The notes: a model not told the origin generated them from the letters alone. A DNA stretch of 64,000 nucleotides from Collinsella sp. TF08-11AT (GCF_003437035.1 NZ_QSRL01000010.1:25646-89645); one strand, 5' to 3'. Counted from the first letter of the stretch, positions 43,503 to 52,707 are shown. A program made the numbers and translations.

Positions 43503-45206
43503 CTACCCCAGCAGGCTCAGACCAACAGAGACAAACGCCAGGATAACGCCGACGATGGACTCGCCGCCGAGCAGGCCGCTGGCGACGACCAGGCCCTGCT
43601 CCTGGAAGGCGGCATCCTTGGAGGCCTTCTCCTCGTCCGAAAGACCGGCAGCGGCGTCGCGGCGTGCGGCCCACTTGTCGTAGGCGAGCTTGACGCAGGA
43701 GCCCAAGAAAGCCGTGAGCGACATATAGAACGGTAGGTACACGCCCAGGCCGATCATCATGGCCGGAATGCCGAGCCAGTACATGACGATGCCGGCGATA
43801 AAGCCGCCTGCGAACCACGGCACGCTCGGGATGCCCGAGACCATGGTGGCGACCACACTTGCCTGCGCGGCCACAAAGCTCTTGTCGGGGCCGAAAGCAT
43901 CCGGACCATAGGCGGTGACGAGCGCGACCATGACGGCAGCGGCGACCAGGGCGCCCACGATGCCGCCGATGGCCTGGCCGATCCACTGCGCACGCGGGTC
44001 GGTGCCCAGCACGGCGCCGGCCTTAAAGTCGTTCATGACGTCGCCCGCAAGGCCGCATGCCACGGCCACGATGCCGGCGATAAAGAACAGCTTGACCTGG
44101 GCGATCTGTGCGAAGGCAGCCACGATGAGCATGACGATGAGGCCGAAGATCTCCATGGGGTCGATGCCCGTCTGGCCGCAGCTCTGCGCGCTCATGATAG
44201 TGGTGACAAAGGTGAACAGCGTGACGATGACGGCCGGGACGGGGCCAAGGTCGAGCGCGATGGCGACGATCACGGCTATGGCGGCAGTACCCAGGCCGAT
44301 GATGCCGGCGTCGAGCTTAAGCGAGCCCGAGATGAGCGACTGCTCGTCGGTGTCGCTGGAGCTGTCGGCGGCGAGGCCGCGGGCGATGCCGGCGACCTGC
44401 GGCAGGATGTCCTTGAGGACGACGGCGACGCCAAAGCCCATCATGAGGCCCATGCCGAGCGATTTGACGATGCCCTGCGCAGTCACAACGTCGAATAGAC
44501 CCGCAGCGGTGCCGCCCACGATGATGCCAAAGTTACCTAGCAGCGCGCCGGCAAACCAGAAGGCAACCGGGGCGAAGCCAACCAAAAAGCCGATGGAGAG
44601 CAGCATGGGCGAGTTATAGATGGCAAAGGTCACGCCGGGGATATTGAGCGTGCACAGCATGCTGGGCACCACGCCCAGAGCGTCGCGAAGCACGCTGTAG
44701 ATGCCTGCGATGGCCATGGAGCCAAAGAGCTGCTTGCCGGTCTTGCCGCCGGCCTCGGTGGCGCGCAGTGTCTGAGCTGCGGCATTGCCGGTGGGAAACT
44801 CCAGCGCGGCGTCCACGATGAAGTGGCGGTGGATGAGCGCCGTTGCCAGCAGGCCCAAGATGGTGCCGGCGAGTGCCACGATAAACATGTCGAGCCAGCT
44901 GATCTGGTCGGCATAGCCCAGCATCCAGGCGCCCGGGATGGTAAACGCCAGGCCGCCGGCGACCATGGCGCCCGCGGACATGATGGTGTGGGTGACGTTG
45001 GCCTCGTTGAGGCTGGCGTTGCCCATGAGCTTCAGGAAGAACAGCGAGATGACGGCAGCGAAAATAATCGGCCAGGGGAGTGCACCCATCTTGAGGGCCG
45101 TGTAGGCCGAGCTTGCCGTGATGATCACGCAGCCAAGGACGCCGATGACGACGCCGCGCAGCGTGAGTTGCCCGCGCATCGAAGCGCGGTTCGAGGGATT
45201 GCTCAT
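43503..45206 (-). CDS. Oligopeptide transporter, OPT family
   Basis: 567 residues with about fourteen membrane segments, typical of the bacterial OPT family, proton-coupled transporters of peptides or metal chelates. N-terminal ALKMGALPWPIIFAAVISLF, the conserved FTIPGAWMLGY segment (typical of OPT), LEFPTGNAAAQTLRA, and EQMGGKT-like internal repeats. The C-terminal part contains the usual PWFAGGFIAGIVMYWLGIPA. The substrate is unknown. Divergent from coaX across an intergenic region with a perfect 34-bp palindrome. Confidence 0.9.
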   Translation of the reverse strand: MSNPSNRASMRGQLTLRGVVIGVLGCVIITASSAYTALKMGALPWPIIFAAVISLFFLKLMGNASLNEANVTHTIMSAGAMVAGGLAFTIPGAWMLGYADQISWLDMFIVALAGTILGLLATALIHRHFIVDAALEFPTGNAAAQTLRATEAGGKTGKQLFGSMAIAGIYSVLRDALGVVPSMLCTLNIPGVTFAIYNSPMLLSIGFLVGFAPVAFWFAGALLGNFGIIVGGTAAGLFDVVTAQGIVKSLGMGLMMGFGVAVVLKDILPQVAGIARGLAADSSSDTDEQSLISGSLKLDAGIIGLGTAAIAVIVAIALDLGPVPAVIVTLFTFVTTIMSAQSCGQTGIDPMEIFGLIVMLIVAAFAQIAQVKLFFIAGIVAVACGLAGDVMNDFKAGAVLGTDPRAQWIGQAIGGIVGALVAAAVMVALVTAYGPDAFGPDKSFVAAQASVVATMVSGIPSVPWFAGGFIAGIVMYWLGIPAMMIGLGVYLPFYMSLTAFLGSCVKLAYDKWAARRDAAAGLSDEEKASKDAAFQEQGLVVASGLLGGESIVGVILAFVSVGLSLLG

Positions 45207-45380
45207 ATAAAACTCCTTTGCGTATATCCGCTTCCCCCGGGAGCGCCGTTACGGATACGGCGCGGGAAGTCGGGTTACCAAGGGCCGCCGCGTGAGCTCG
45301 CAAACGACCGCGCACCAGTATAGCGGCACGGCAGCTAATTTGGGACTGGGCTTTTTTAGCTATCCCAAGCGAAGCCGAAG

Positions 45381-45458
45381 GATGATTATTCTGGGACGGG
45401 GATTTAAAAATCATCAGGTACGCAATGATTTTTAAATCCCCGTCCCAGAATAATCATC
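45381..45458. repeat. Perfect 34-bp inverted repeat between OPT gene and coaX
   Basis: 45381-45414 is the exact inverse of 45425-45458 with a 10-nt loop. The arm contains GGGACGGGGATTT. It ends 4 bp before the coaX -10 hexamer. Apart from this no feature is seen in 45207-45460. Confidence 0.92.
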
Positions 45459-45462
45459 GGGA

Positions 45463-45468
45463 TATACT
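45463..45468 (+). promoter_or_regulatory. coaX -10 hexamer
   Basis: TATACT 28 bp upstream of the coaX ATG. No clear -35 is seen because that region is the palindrome arm. Confidence 0.5.
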
Positions 45469-45495
45469 GCTGGGCAGACGAAAGGAGCGCCGACG

Positions 45496-46347
45496 ATGCT
45501 TAATGGGTGCGCATATATATTGACGGTCGACGTGGGCAACACGTTCATTCGCTTTGGCCTGTTTGCAGAGGATTCGGCCGCGGCGCAGGAATGTCCGCTT
45601 GCGACATGCGAGATCACGACGCCGTCGAGCATTACGGCCGACGAAGCGCGCATGCGACTTGTGCAGGTCATGGGCGCGCTCGCCGCCGATGCAGGTGTGC
45701 CCGGGGTGCTTGCACCCGCCGCGGCCGTGCTGAGCTGTGTAGTCCCGGCGCTCGAGCGCCCGTGGAAGGCGGCACTTTCCCGCACCTGCACGGGGCGCGT
45801 GCTCACCGTGGGGCCGGGACTTAAGACCGGCATACCCGTGCACTACGACGATCCGGCCGAGATCGGCCCCGACCGCATCGCCGATGCCGTGGCGGCCCGC
45901 GCCGTCTACGGCTCGCCGTGCATCGTGATTGACCTGGGCACGACGACCAATATCGAGGTCATCGACGTGCACGGTACCTTTGTGGGCGGCGTTATCGCGC
46001 CAGGCCTGGCCCTCGGCGCCCGTTCGCTTTCGGCGGCAGCAGCGCGCCTACCCCAGGTTGAGCCCTCGGCGCCAACGCACGTCATCGGACGCAACACGCG
46101 TGAGGCCATGCGCTCGGGTGTGGTTTTGGGCGAGGTAGCCCGCATCGACGGAATGCTCGACATGGTGCTTGCCGAGATGCGCGCGACCAAGGCCGCGGGG
46201 GAGGGCGATGTGCCCATCGTCATTACCGGCGACGATGCCGAGGCACTTGCGGCGCTGGTCGGCCATAGCCTGACGGTAGACGACGCGCTGACGTTGCGGG
46301 GTCTCGCCGAGCTCTACCGCATCAACCAAAAGCCCCGCCGCGCGTAG
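45496..46347 (+). CDS. coaX: Type III pantothenate kinase
   Basis: 283 residues. Phosphorylates pantothenate, the first step of coenzyme A synthesis; ASKHA fold. The phosphate-1 loop is TVDVGNTFIRFGLF (residues 10-23), with GPGLKTGIPVHYDDPAEIGPDRIADAVAA (Asp and Arg of the active site), LGTTTNIEVID (phosphate-2) and FVGGVIAPGLALGARSLSA. This is the full length for CoaX. AAAGGAG lies about 8 nt before the ATG. The next gene follows after 82 bp. Confidence 0.93.
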   Translation: MLNGCAYILTVDVGNTFIRFGLFAEDSAAAQECPLATCEITTPSSITADEARMRLVQVMGALAADAGVPGVLAPAAAVLSCVVPALERPWKAALSRTCTGRVLTVGPGLKTGIPVHYDDPAEIGPDRIADAVAARAVYGSPCIVIDLGTTTNIEVIDVHGTFVGGVIAPGLALGARSLSAAAARLPQVEPSAPTHVIGRNTREAMRSGVVLGEVARIDGMLDMVLAEMRATKAAGEGDVPIVITGDDAEALAALVGHSLTVDDALTLRGLAELYRINQKPRRA

Positions 46348-46429
46348 GGCGAGGGGCTGGTGGGATAAGCGCCCCTACCTTTCACCTGCTACAATGGGCC
46401 AAACTATTGCGATTGCGGAGGTGTCTGCC

Positions 46430-46954
46430 ATGTCGGACGATCTTCATCAAACCGCGTCGGGCAAGCGCCGCGACGTTATTAGCTGGGACGAGTTCTTTAT
46501 GAGCGTGGCCATCGCCGCGCAGCGCCGCAGCAAGGACCCCAACACGCAGGTGGGAGCGTGCATCGCCAGCACCAACCACCGCATCCTTTCGGTGGGTTAC
46601 AACGGCACGCCCTCGGCGCTCAACGACGACTTTTTCCCGTGGGGTACGAGCGATGACCCGCTGCAGGACAAGCACAACTACGTGGTCCATGCCGAGGCCA
46701 ACGCCGTGCTCAACTACCGTGGCTCGCTCAAGGACCTCGAGGGTTCCACGGTTTACGTCACGCTGTTCCCGTGCCATGACTGCGCCAAGATCCTGGCGCA
46801 GGTGGGCGTGGGCGAGGTCGTCTACCTGGACAATAAGTATGCCGACACCGATGACGGCCGTATCAGCCGCCGCATTCTCGACTCCTGCGGCATCAGCTAC
46901 CGCCAGGTCATCGTCGATGTCCAGATTGGTACCGGGGGACAGGCTCGGCAGTAG
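46430..46954 (+). CDS. dCMP/cytidine deaminase-family protein
   Basis: 174 residues. The zinc site is HAEANAVL (His87, catalytic Glu89) with PCHDC (Cys115, Cys118), and the N-terminal stretch SWDEFFMSVAIAAQRRSKDP followed by NTQVGACI is that of deoxycytidylate deaminases (ComEB-like). These give dUMP for thymidylate synthesis. ATG 46430 is preferred over ATG 46394 because GCGGAGG lies 8 nt before it. TACAAT at 46390 is a possible -10. Confidence 0.9.
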   Translation: MSDDLHQTASGKRRDVISWDEFFMSVAIAAQRRSKDPNTQVGACIASTNHRILSVGYNGTPSALNDDFFPWGTSDDPLQDKHNYVVHAEANAVLNYRGSLKDLEGSTVYVTLFPCHDCAKILAQVGVGEVVYLDNKYADTDDGRISRRILDSCGISYRQVIVDVQIGTGGQARQ

Positions 46955-47124
46955 CGCGTGCCAACGCCAGCTGGCGGCAAAACAGCCAAAAGAGCCCCGT
47001 CCCAAATTGACTGCTCGTGAAAGTCGTGTCCGCACGCATGGCTGGCGCCTAAGCGGGTACATGGCTGTAGTAACATAGCCCCTGTCCGCGGGCGTGCCCG
47101 CGTTATTGTGAGAAAGGAGCCCCT

Positions 47125-47403
47125 GTGGCTGTTAACGAAGAGCTGCTTAAGAAGGTTCTTGAAGAGATTCGCCCCAACCTGCAGGCCGATGGCGGCGATA
47201 TGGAGTATGTGGGCGTCGACGACGAGGGTGTTGTCAAGCTGGAGCTGCAGGGCGCCTGCGCCGGCTGCCCCATGAGCTCGCTAACCCTTTCCATGGGTAT
47301 CGAGCGCATCCTGAAGGAGCATGTGCCCGGCGTTACCCGCGTTGAGCAGGTCAATGCTTCCGGCGAGGCCGAGGACCTGTACGACGAGTACGCGCCGTTC
47401 TAA
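47125..47403 (+). CDS. NifU-like iron-sulfur scaffold protein
   Basis: 92 residues, only the NifU C-terminal domain. GTG start with AAAGGAG about 7 nt upstream. The segment LEEIRPNLQADGGDMEYVGV and the cluster-binding GACAGCPMSSLTL with Cys45 and Cys48 are diagnostic. Binds a 2Fe-2S or 4Fe-4S cluster and passes it to apo-proteins. Not linked to other suf or isc genes here. Confidence 0.93.
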   Translation: MAVNEELLKKVLEEIRPNLQADGGDMEYVGVDDEGVVKLELQGACAGCPMSSLTLSMGIERILKEHVPGVTRVEQVNASGEAEDLYDEYAPF

Positions 47404-47511
47404 GACGCGAAAGCTGCGGACGGTACGCTCCGCATAGACGTTACGTCCAAATGTGCGGCTGCGAGCGTAAGGCCCGCGGCCGCATTTGTATGTAGGGAGC
47501 AGGGGATCGAT

Positions 47512-48333
47512 ATGCTCAACGACCTCTACCATATGCTTGATCCCGTCGCGATCTCGGCGGGCCCCATCACTATCTACTGGTACGGCCTGGCCTACGTGGT
47601 CGGCGCCCTGCTCACGGCGGTCGTTATGTACCGCACGCAGCGTCGTTGGGGCTTTAGCATTACGATCGATGACCTGACGAGCGTCGTGGTCGGCGCGGTC
47701 TTTGGCCTCATCATCGGCGCGCGCCTGTTTTACGTCGTCTTTTACGGCGATGGCTACTATTGGACCCACCCGCTCGAGATCTTTGCCACCAACGAGGGCG
47801 GCATGAGCTTCCACGGCGGCCTGGTGGGCGGCATCTTGGGCGGTATCATCGTGTGCCGCATGTATAAGCTTGACGCCTGGACCATCGCCGACCTTGCCGT
47901 GATCGGCGCGCCGCTGGCCTTGTGTCTGGGCCGTTGTGCCAACTTTGTCAACGGTGAGCTGTGGGGCAAGCCGACCGATCTGCCCTGGGGTGTGGTCTTT
48001 GGCGGGACTGCGGGCGATATGCCGCGTCACCCCTCCCAACTCTACGAGGCATTTCTTGAGGGCATTGTGCTCTTCTGCATCCTGCAGGTGCTCAGCCGCA
48101 AAAAGCCGCTGCTGCCCCAGGGCACGTTTATGGGCGTGTTTGTGATGGGTTACGGCATCGTCCGCTTCCTCGTCGAGTTCGTGCGCGTGCCCGATGCCCA
48201 GCTGGGTTATCTGCTTGGTGGCGTCATCACCATGGGTCAGCTGCTGAGCCTGCCGCTCGTAATCGCGGGCCTGGCGCTCATCATCTTTGCTCGTCGCCGC
48301 AACCAGCCCCAGCGCGTCTACCTGGACGCCTAA
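47512..48333 (+). CDS. lgt: Prolipoprotein diacylglyceryl transferase
   Basis: 273 residues with seven membrane helices. Transfers diacylglycerol from phosphatidylglycerol to the lipobox cysteine of prelipoproteins. Lgt signature GRCANFVNGELWG (about 139-151), upstream MSFHGGLVGGILGG, and RHPSQLYEAFLEGIVLF with the catalytic His/Arg area near the C-terminal third. The start is ATG 47512 with a GGGAGCAGGGG upstream. It is followed by two stacked palindromic elements. Confidence 0.95.
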   Translation: MLNDLYHMLDPVAISAGPITIYWYGLAYVVGALLTAVVMYRTQRRWGFSITIDDLTSVVVGAVFGLIIGARLFYVVFYGDGYYWTHPLEIFATNEGGMSFHGGLVGGILGGIIVCRMYKLDAWTIADLAVIGAPLALCLGRCANFVNGELWGKPTDLPWGVVFGGTAGDMPRHPSQLYEAFLEGIVLFCILQVLSRKKPLLPQGTFMGVFVMGYGIVRFLVEFVRVPDAQLGYLLGGVITMGQLLSLPLVIAGLALIIFARRRNQPQRVYLDA

Positions 48334-48368
48334 CCACCACAAAGGGGACAGGCACCTTTGTGGTGGTT
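48332..48368. repeat. GGGACAGG-core hairpin, variant arms
   Basis: AACCACCACAAAGG / CCTTTGTGGTGGTT arms around GGACAGGCA; begins at the lgt stop codon. Confidence 0.85.
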
Positions 48369-48403
48369 CGCTGGGCAACGATGACAGAACCGTAACGTTT
48401 CCC

Positions 48404-48448
48404 CAGATAAAACCTGCCAAAATAAACCTGTCCCTTTTTGGCAGGTTT
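48404..48448. repeat. GGGACAGG-core hairpin, copy 5
   Basis: Reverse-orientation copy with perfect AACCTGCCAAAA / TTTTTGGCAGGTT arms; ends 20 bp before the next GTG start. Confidence 0.9.
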
Positions 48449-48468
48449 CTAGAAAGGCTTTTTGGACT

Positions 48469-50652
48469 GTGAAGGATTCCGACCTCTCCACAACGGCTGC
48501 GCGCGACGCCGCCCGCATCGTCTGGTTTAAGCGCTACCCCGCCAAGCAGACGCTCATCGCATTTTTGCTCGCGCTGTTGGCGACCACGGCGTTTTCCATC
48601 GATCCCGCCCCGGTGTCGAGCAGCGCAGTCTTGGCGATTGACCCCAAAGCCTCGGGCATGCTGTACGTGTGCTACGAGGTACTCCTCTCGTTTGCCGGCC
48701 ATACCGACGCGGTCATGCTGCTTGCGCTTGCCTGCCTGCTCACCTTGCCGTTTCGCTACGTGTTCTTTGGCCGTGGCGACACCTGGCGTCCATCGATCAT
48801 TCTGCCGTCGCTGTTCTTCGCCATCTGCATGGTGTTCGGTCGCAGCTACGATCTCACCGACTCGGCCGAGATTGTCCTTGGCGACAAAGCTCGCATCATC
48901 TGCGCCTGGATTGGCGGCGCGGGCTGGATGCTCCTGGCGATCGTTGCCTTCTACCTTGCCTTTGAGTGTCTAGATTGGCTGAGCTCTCGGCGCATTCCGT
49001 TTTCGGAGGCGCACTTTGGCCGCGTATGGCGTGTGGCTCACGCCGTGCTCTCGGTCCATCCCTTTGCCGGGCCCTTCCTGGTGCTTATGGTCGCCTGGGC
49101 GCCCACGCTCATCGCTTCGCTGCCCGGCCTTTTTATGGGGGACACCGGCGCGCAGATTCGCCAGTGGTTCAACTATCCCAACGGCACGAGCGATTACCTG
49201 CGCCTACTCAACCCCAACGTGCTGCTCAACGGACATCACCCCGTGGTGCACACGGCCATTATCGGCTCGTGCGTTCAGCTGGGGCTTTCGCTGTTCAACA
49301 GCGCTAACGCGGGCCTCATCATCTATACCTGCGCTCAATTTGTCATCACGGCTGCCTGCATGGCCTATTCCATTTCGTCGCTGCGCAAACTGGGCGTGAG
49401 CCTGCCGGTCCGCGGTGCGATCTTGCTGTTCTTTGCGTTTATGCCCATGTTCTCCAACTACGCGGCCCTGCTCACCAAAGACGTGCTCTTTGCCGACGCG
49501 TTCTTGGTGCTGCTGGTACAGACCGTCAAGCTCGTGGCATGTGGCTTGCCCCGTCGTGATGCCAATGTCGAGCGAGCGGGCGAGAAAGCCCCCGTGCTCT
49601 TTGCGCGCCACGACTGGCTGCTGCTCGCTCTGGGCGCCATGGGTTCCACGTTCCTGCGCAACGGCGGCCTGGTGTTTCCCCTGGCGGCATGCGTAATCGC
49701 GGCGGCGTTTTGCGTATGGGACGTGCATGTGGCTCGTCGTGCAGCCAAGCAGGCTGGCGCTGCGCCTTCGGGCGCCATCTCGCGTTTCCGCTGGGTGGGA
49801 GTTCTTGCGGTGCTTGCACTCTGTCTTGCCTCTAATATGTACTTCACCAAGGTGTTTATGCCGGCGCACGACATTACGCCCGGCTCCAAGCGCGAAATCC
49901 TCTCGATTCCGTTTCAGCAGACCGCTCGTTTCGTCCAAAAGCACGACGGCCTCAACTCGGGCGTCAACCCCACGGTTAAGGAGGACGGCACCATCGTGGA
50001 GGCTCCTTGCGACGGCTTGGTGACCGACGAAGAGCGTGCCGTGATCGACCGTGTGCTCAAGTACGAGAATCTGGGCCGCCGCTACAACCCCGACAAGTCG
50101 GATGCCGTCAAAAATTGCTTTAACGAATACGCCTCGCAGGAGGACATCGATGCCTATTTTGAGGTATGGGCTCAGATGTTTAAGAAGGATCCCGAGTGCT
50201 ATATTTCGGCGCTTATCAATAACTACTATGGTTATTTTTATCCGAGCGCGCGCGATGCCTGGGTCTACAGCACGGCGCGCAGTGCCGAGATTATGGCGCG
50301 CCCCGATAATCTCAAGTACTTCGACTTCCATCCGGTCGATAGCAAGGTTGTGCGCTGGTGCGACCACCTGATCAACCTGTATCGCGTGGCAGTACAACGC
50401 ATCCCGTTTATCTCGCTCACCATGAGCTCGGCCACCTATGTGTGGATCATGATCGCCGTGGTGGTCTACCTGCTGCGTCGTCATTCATGGCGTGCGCTGA
50501 CAATCTGGGTGCCGCTGTTGGGCGTGCTCGCTGTGTGCCTGATTGGCCCGTGCAACGGATCGACCTACATGCGCTACCTGTACCCGGTCATTGCCTGCAT
50601 GCCCTTCGCCATCGGCGCCACCGTTACCCGCAGCGACTTCCTCTGGTCCTAA
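48469..50652 (+). CDS. Large membrane protein, DUF6020-like
   Basis: 727 residues starting at GTG 48469, GAAAGGC upstream. About a dozen hydrophobic segments: the first near QTLIAFLLALLATTAF, a block between residues 60 and 160, later ones near AGPFLVLMVAWAPTLIASLPG, ILLFFAFMPMFSNYAALLTK, FRWVGVLAVLALCL, VWIMIAVVVYLLR and LGVLAVCLIGPCNG. A large extracytoplasmic loop (about 465-610) is rich in charged residues. The layout and WFNYPNG, GHHPVVHTAIIGS resemble the DUF6020 family of gut actinobacteria and clostridia, thought to be related to membrane glycosyltransferases or flippases. No catalytic motif is recognised. Confidence 0.72.
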   Translation: MKDSDLSTTAARDAARIVWFKRYPAKQTLIAFLLALLATTAFSIDPAPVSSSAVLAIDPKASGMLYVCYEVLLSFAGHTDAVMLLALACLLTLPFRYVFFGRGDTWRPSIILPSLFFAICMVFGRSYDLTDSAEIVLGDKARIICAWIGGAGWMLLAIVAFYLAFECLDWLSSRRIPFSEAHFGRVWRVAHAVLSVHPFAGPFLVLMVAWAPTLIASLPGLFMGDTGAQIRQWFNYPNGTSDYLRLLNPNVLLNGHHPVVHTAIIGSCVQLGLSLFNSANAGLIIYTCAQFVITAACMAYSISSLRKLGVSLPVRGAILLFFAFMPMFSNYAALLTKDVLFADAFLVLLVQTVKLVACGLPRRDANVERAGEKAPVLFARHDWLLLALGAMGSTFLRNGGLVFPLAACVIAAAFCVWDVHVARRAAKQAGAAPSGAISRFRWVGVLAVLALCLASNMYFTKVFMPAHDITPGSKREILSIPFQQTARFVQKHDGLNSGVNPTVKEDGTIVEAPCDGLVTDEERAVIDRVLKYENLGRRYNPDKSDAVKNCFNEYASQEDIDAYFEVWAQMFKKDPECYISALINNYYGYFYPSARDAWVYSTARSAEIMARPDNLKYFDFHPVDSKVVRWCDHLINLYRVAVQRIPFISLTMSSATYVWIMIAVVVYLLRRHSWRALTIWVPLLGVLAVCLIGPCNGSTYMRYLYPVIACMPFAIGATVTRSDFLWS

Positions 50653-50690
50653 CTTGGTGCATTGGGGTCAGGTTACTTTGCACCAAAGGG
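50652..50690. repeat. GGGGTCAGG-core hairpin, variant arms
   Basis: CTTGGTGCA (after the stop codon) pairs with TGCACCAAA around TTGGGGTCAGGTTACTT. Immediately 3' of the DUF6020 gene. Confidence 0.75.
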
Positions 50691-50818
50691 TGGCATCATC
50701 ACGACGCCTTCATTTTTTTGTTTATCTCACAGGCCAGTAGGTATATCATTTATAGCGTTTGTTTATATTGCCCGAGCATCTGCGCTGGGCTTTAGGTCGA
50801 AACCGATAGGAGACACGT

Positions 50819-51625
50819 ATGTCCGGACACTCTAAGTGGGCCACAACCAAGCATCGTAAGGGCGCGCAGGACGCCAAGCGTTCCGCCCTCTTCTCCAAGC
50901 TCAGCCGCAACATCACTGTTGCTGCCCGTCTCGGCGGTGACCCGCTGCCCGAGAACAACGCCAGCCTCGCCGCTGCCGTTGCCAAGGCCAAGGCTCAGTC
51001 CATGCCTAAGGACAAGATCAAGTCCGCTATCGACAAGGCTTTTGGTTCGGGTGCTGACGCCGCCGTCTACGAGAACATCGTGTACGAGGGCTACGGTCCC
51101 GCCGGTGTCGCCGTCTACGTCGACTGCCTGACCGACAACCGCAACCGTACCGCCGCTGATGTCCGTTCCGCCTTCTCCCACGCTGGTGGCAACCTGGGCA
51201 CCTCCGGCTCCGTCGCCTTTCAGTTTGAGCGCAAGGGCCAGATCGTCGTCGCCAAGGAGATCCTGGATGAGAACGCCAAGAAGGAGACCATGATCGCCAA
51301 CGGTGCTGCCGGTGACGAGGATGAGTTCATGATGGCTATCGCCGAGGCCGGTGGCGAGGACTACGAGGATGCCGGCGAGGAGTGGATCGTCTGGACTGCT
51401 GCCAACGAGGTCATGGCTGTCTCCAAGGCGCTCGAGGAGCAGGGTGTCCAGGTCAAGGGCTCCGAGACCACCATGGTCCCGACCACCCCGACCGAGGTTT
51501 CCGGCGCCGACGCCAAGAAGGTCCAGCGCCTCATCGACCGTCTTGAGGAGCTCGACGACGTCCAGGACGTCTACAGCACCATGGACATGACCGACGAGGT
51601 CATCGCTGCCCTCGAGGAGGAGTAG
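50819..51625 (+). CDS. yebC: YebC/PmpR-family DNA-binding regulator or translation factor
   Basis: 268 residues. N-terminal SGHSKWATTKHRKGAQDAKR, MPKDKIKSAIDKAFGSGADA, then YEGYGPAGVAVYVDCLTDNRNRT and GNLGTSGSVAFQFERKGQI are hallmark YebC sequences. The family has been treated as transcriptional regulators; recent work on some members indicates a role in translating difficult peptide sequences. The protein is 15-20 residues longer than E. coli YebC, with two acidic stretches in the C-terminal domain. Cytoplasmic. Confidence 0.94.
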   Translation: MSGHSKWATTKHRKGAQDAKRSALFSKLSRNITVAARLGGDPLPENNASLAAAVAKAKAQSMPKDKIKSAIDKAFGSGADAAVYENIVYEGYGPAGVAVYVDCLTDNRNRTAADVRSAFSHAGGNLGTSGSVAFQFERKGQIVVAKEILDENAKKETMIANGAAGDEDEFMMAIAEAGGEDYEDAGEEWIVWTAANEVMAVSKALEEQGVQVKGSETTMVPTTPTEVSGADAKKVQRLIDRLEELDDVQDVYSTMDMTDEVIAALEEE

Positions 51626-51692
51626 CGCCAGCACGGATTGAGCCGTGCATATCTGGGCATAATGAAGCGAGCATGCAAGACTCGTGGAATAG

Positions 51693-51740
51693 ATGAGCCG
51701 GATCCGCGTGCGTAGAGCACCGGACCCAGCTCTTTTATAA
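51693..51740 (+). terminator. Weak terminator after yebC overlapping the amaP promoter
   Basis: GAGCCGGATCCG and CGGACCCAGCTC pair at about 9 of 12 positions, followed by TTTTATAATG, which also contains the -10 hexamer TATAAT (51736-51741) of the next operon. Confidence 0.45.
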
Positions 51741-51791
51741 TGATGCGAACCGTTTTGCATTTCGAGAGCCGAGATTTGAAGGGAGCGCCGC

Positions 51792-52337
51792 GTGCGCGTA
51801 CTCAAACGAGCCCTAGCGATCGTGTATCTTGCCGCCACCATCGTGGCGCTGGGTACGCTTGTCTGCCAGTTTTGGGGGCCGTATACGTATCGCTTTATGC
51901 TGCTGATGCGCGACCCCATGCCGCGCATCGTCGTGACGGCGTGCGCCGGCGTCGTGGCGATCGGCGTACTGCTGAGCTTTTTCCGCCTGATGTTCGCCCG
52001 TCGCGAGCCGTCCTGCGTGCATCCGGCGGGGGAGCGCAATATCGAGGTTACCCTTGCGGCGCTTTCTTCGTGCGCCAGGGTTGCTGCCGGGCGCGACGAC
52101 CGCGTGATGGTCGAGCATGTCGAGGCTCGCGTCCAAGGCCCCGACGATTCGCACGTCCGTTTTAAGGTCGAGGCTATCGCGCTTGACGATAAGGACGTGG
52201 CATCTCTGGCTACCGCGATGCAGAAGCGCATCGAAGAAGCCTGCGATACCATGCTCGGCGCGCCGGGTACGACCGCGCGCGTCCGTTTTTTGCCGTCCAA
52301 GACTACCGTCCAGACCGTGGAGGTTTCCGGTGAGTGA
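51792..52337 (+). CDS. amaP: Alkaline-shock membrane anchor protein (AmaP-like)
   Basis: 181 residues starting at GTG 51792. Two membrane helices (AIVYLAATIVALGTLVCQF and VVTACAGVVAIGVLLSFF) anchor the protein; a 110-residue cytoplasmic domain follows. In Firmicutes AmaP docks Asp23 to the membrane, and the downstream genes here are DUF2273 and asp23, so the assignment rests on both layout and context. The gene overlaps the next by 8 bp. Confidence 0.85.
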   Translation: MRVLKRALAIVYLAATIVALGTLVCQFWGPYTYRFMLLMRDPMPRIVVTACAGVVAIGVLLSFFRLMFARREPSCVHPAGERNIEVTLAALSSCARVAAGRDDRVMVEHVEARVQGPDDSHVRFKVEAIALDDKDVASLATAMQKRIEEACDTMLGAPGTTARVRFLPSKTTVQTVEVSGE

Positions 52338-52707
52338 TACCAATCAAGATAAGACCGCTCGTACGCCGCGCCTGACGATTGACCAGAGCGCCACGTCGGC
52401 GAGCGAACCTGTTGATTCCAAAGCAGAGGCAACCGAGTTACAAGACGCGGCAGCCGCGGATTTTGACGAGGCTATGGGTCTCATCAAGGGTACGGGCGCT
52501 GCCGTCTGGAGCTATGCTGTGCGTCATCCCAACACCACGCTCGGCGCCGTCGCCGGCTTTATCCTCGCCGTGTTGGTGCTCACGTTGGGCCTGTGGGACA
52601 CGCTCGTCATTGCATTCTTCGTGCTGATCGGCGCTGTGATCGGCCAAATTCGCGACGGCGAGAACGGGATCGTCAACTTCTTCGGCCGTCTGTTTAGCGG
52701 CCGCTAA
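52330..52707 (+). CDS. DUF2273 small membrane protein
   Basis: 125 residues starting at GTG 52330, within the end of amaP. A 50-residue polar N-terminus precedes VWSYAVRHPNTTLGAVAGFI and LAVLVLTLGLWDTLVIAFFV, two membrane helices, then GAVIGQIRDGENGIVNFFGRLF, the characteristic DUF2273 C-terminus. It is commonly next to Asp23-family genes and probably part of the same membrane complex. Confidence 0.9.
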   Translation: MSDTNQDKTARTPRLTIDQSATSASEPVDSKAEATELQDAAAADFDEAMGLIKGTGAAVWSYAVRHPNTTLGAVAGFILAVLVLTLGLWDTLVIAFFVLIGAVIGQIRDGENGIVNFFGRLFSGR

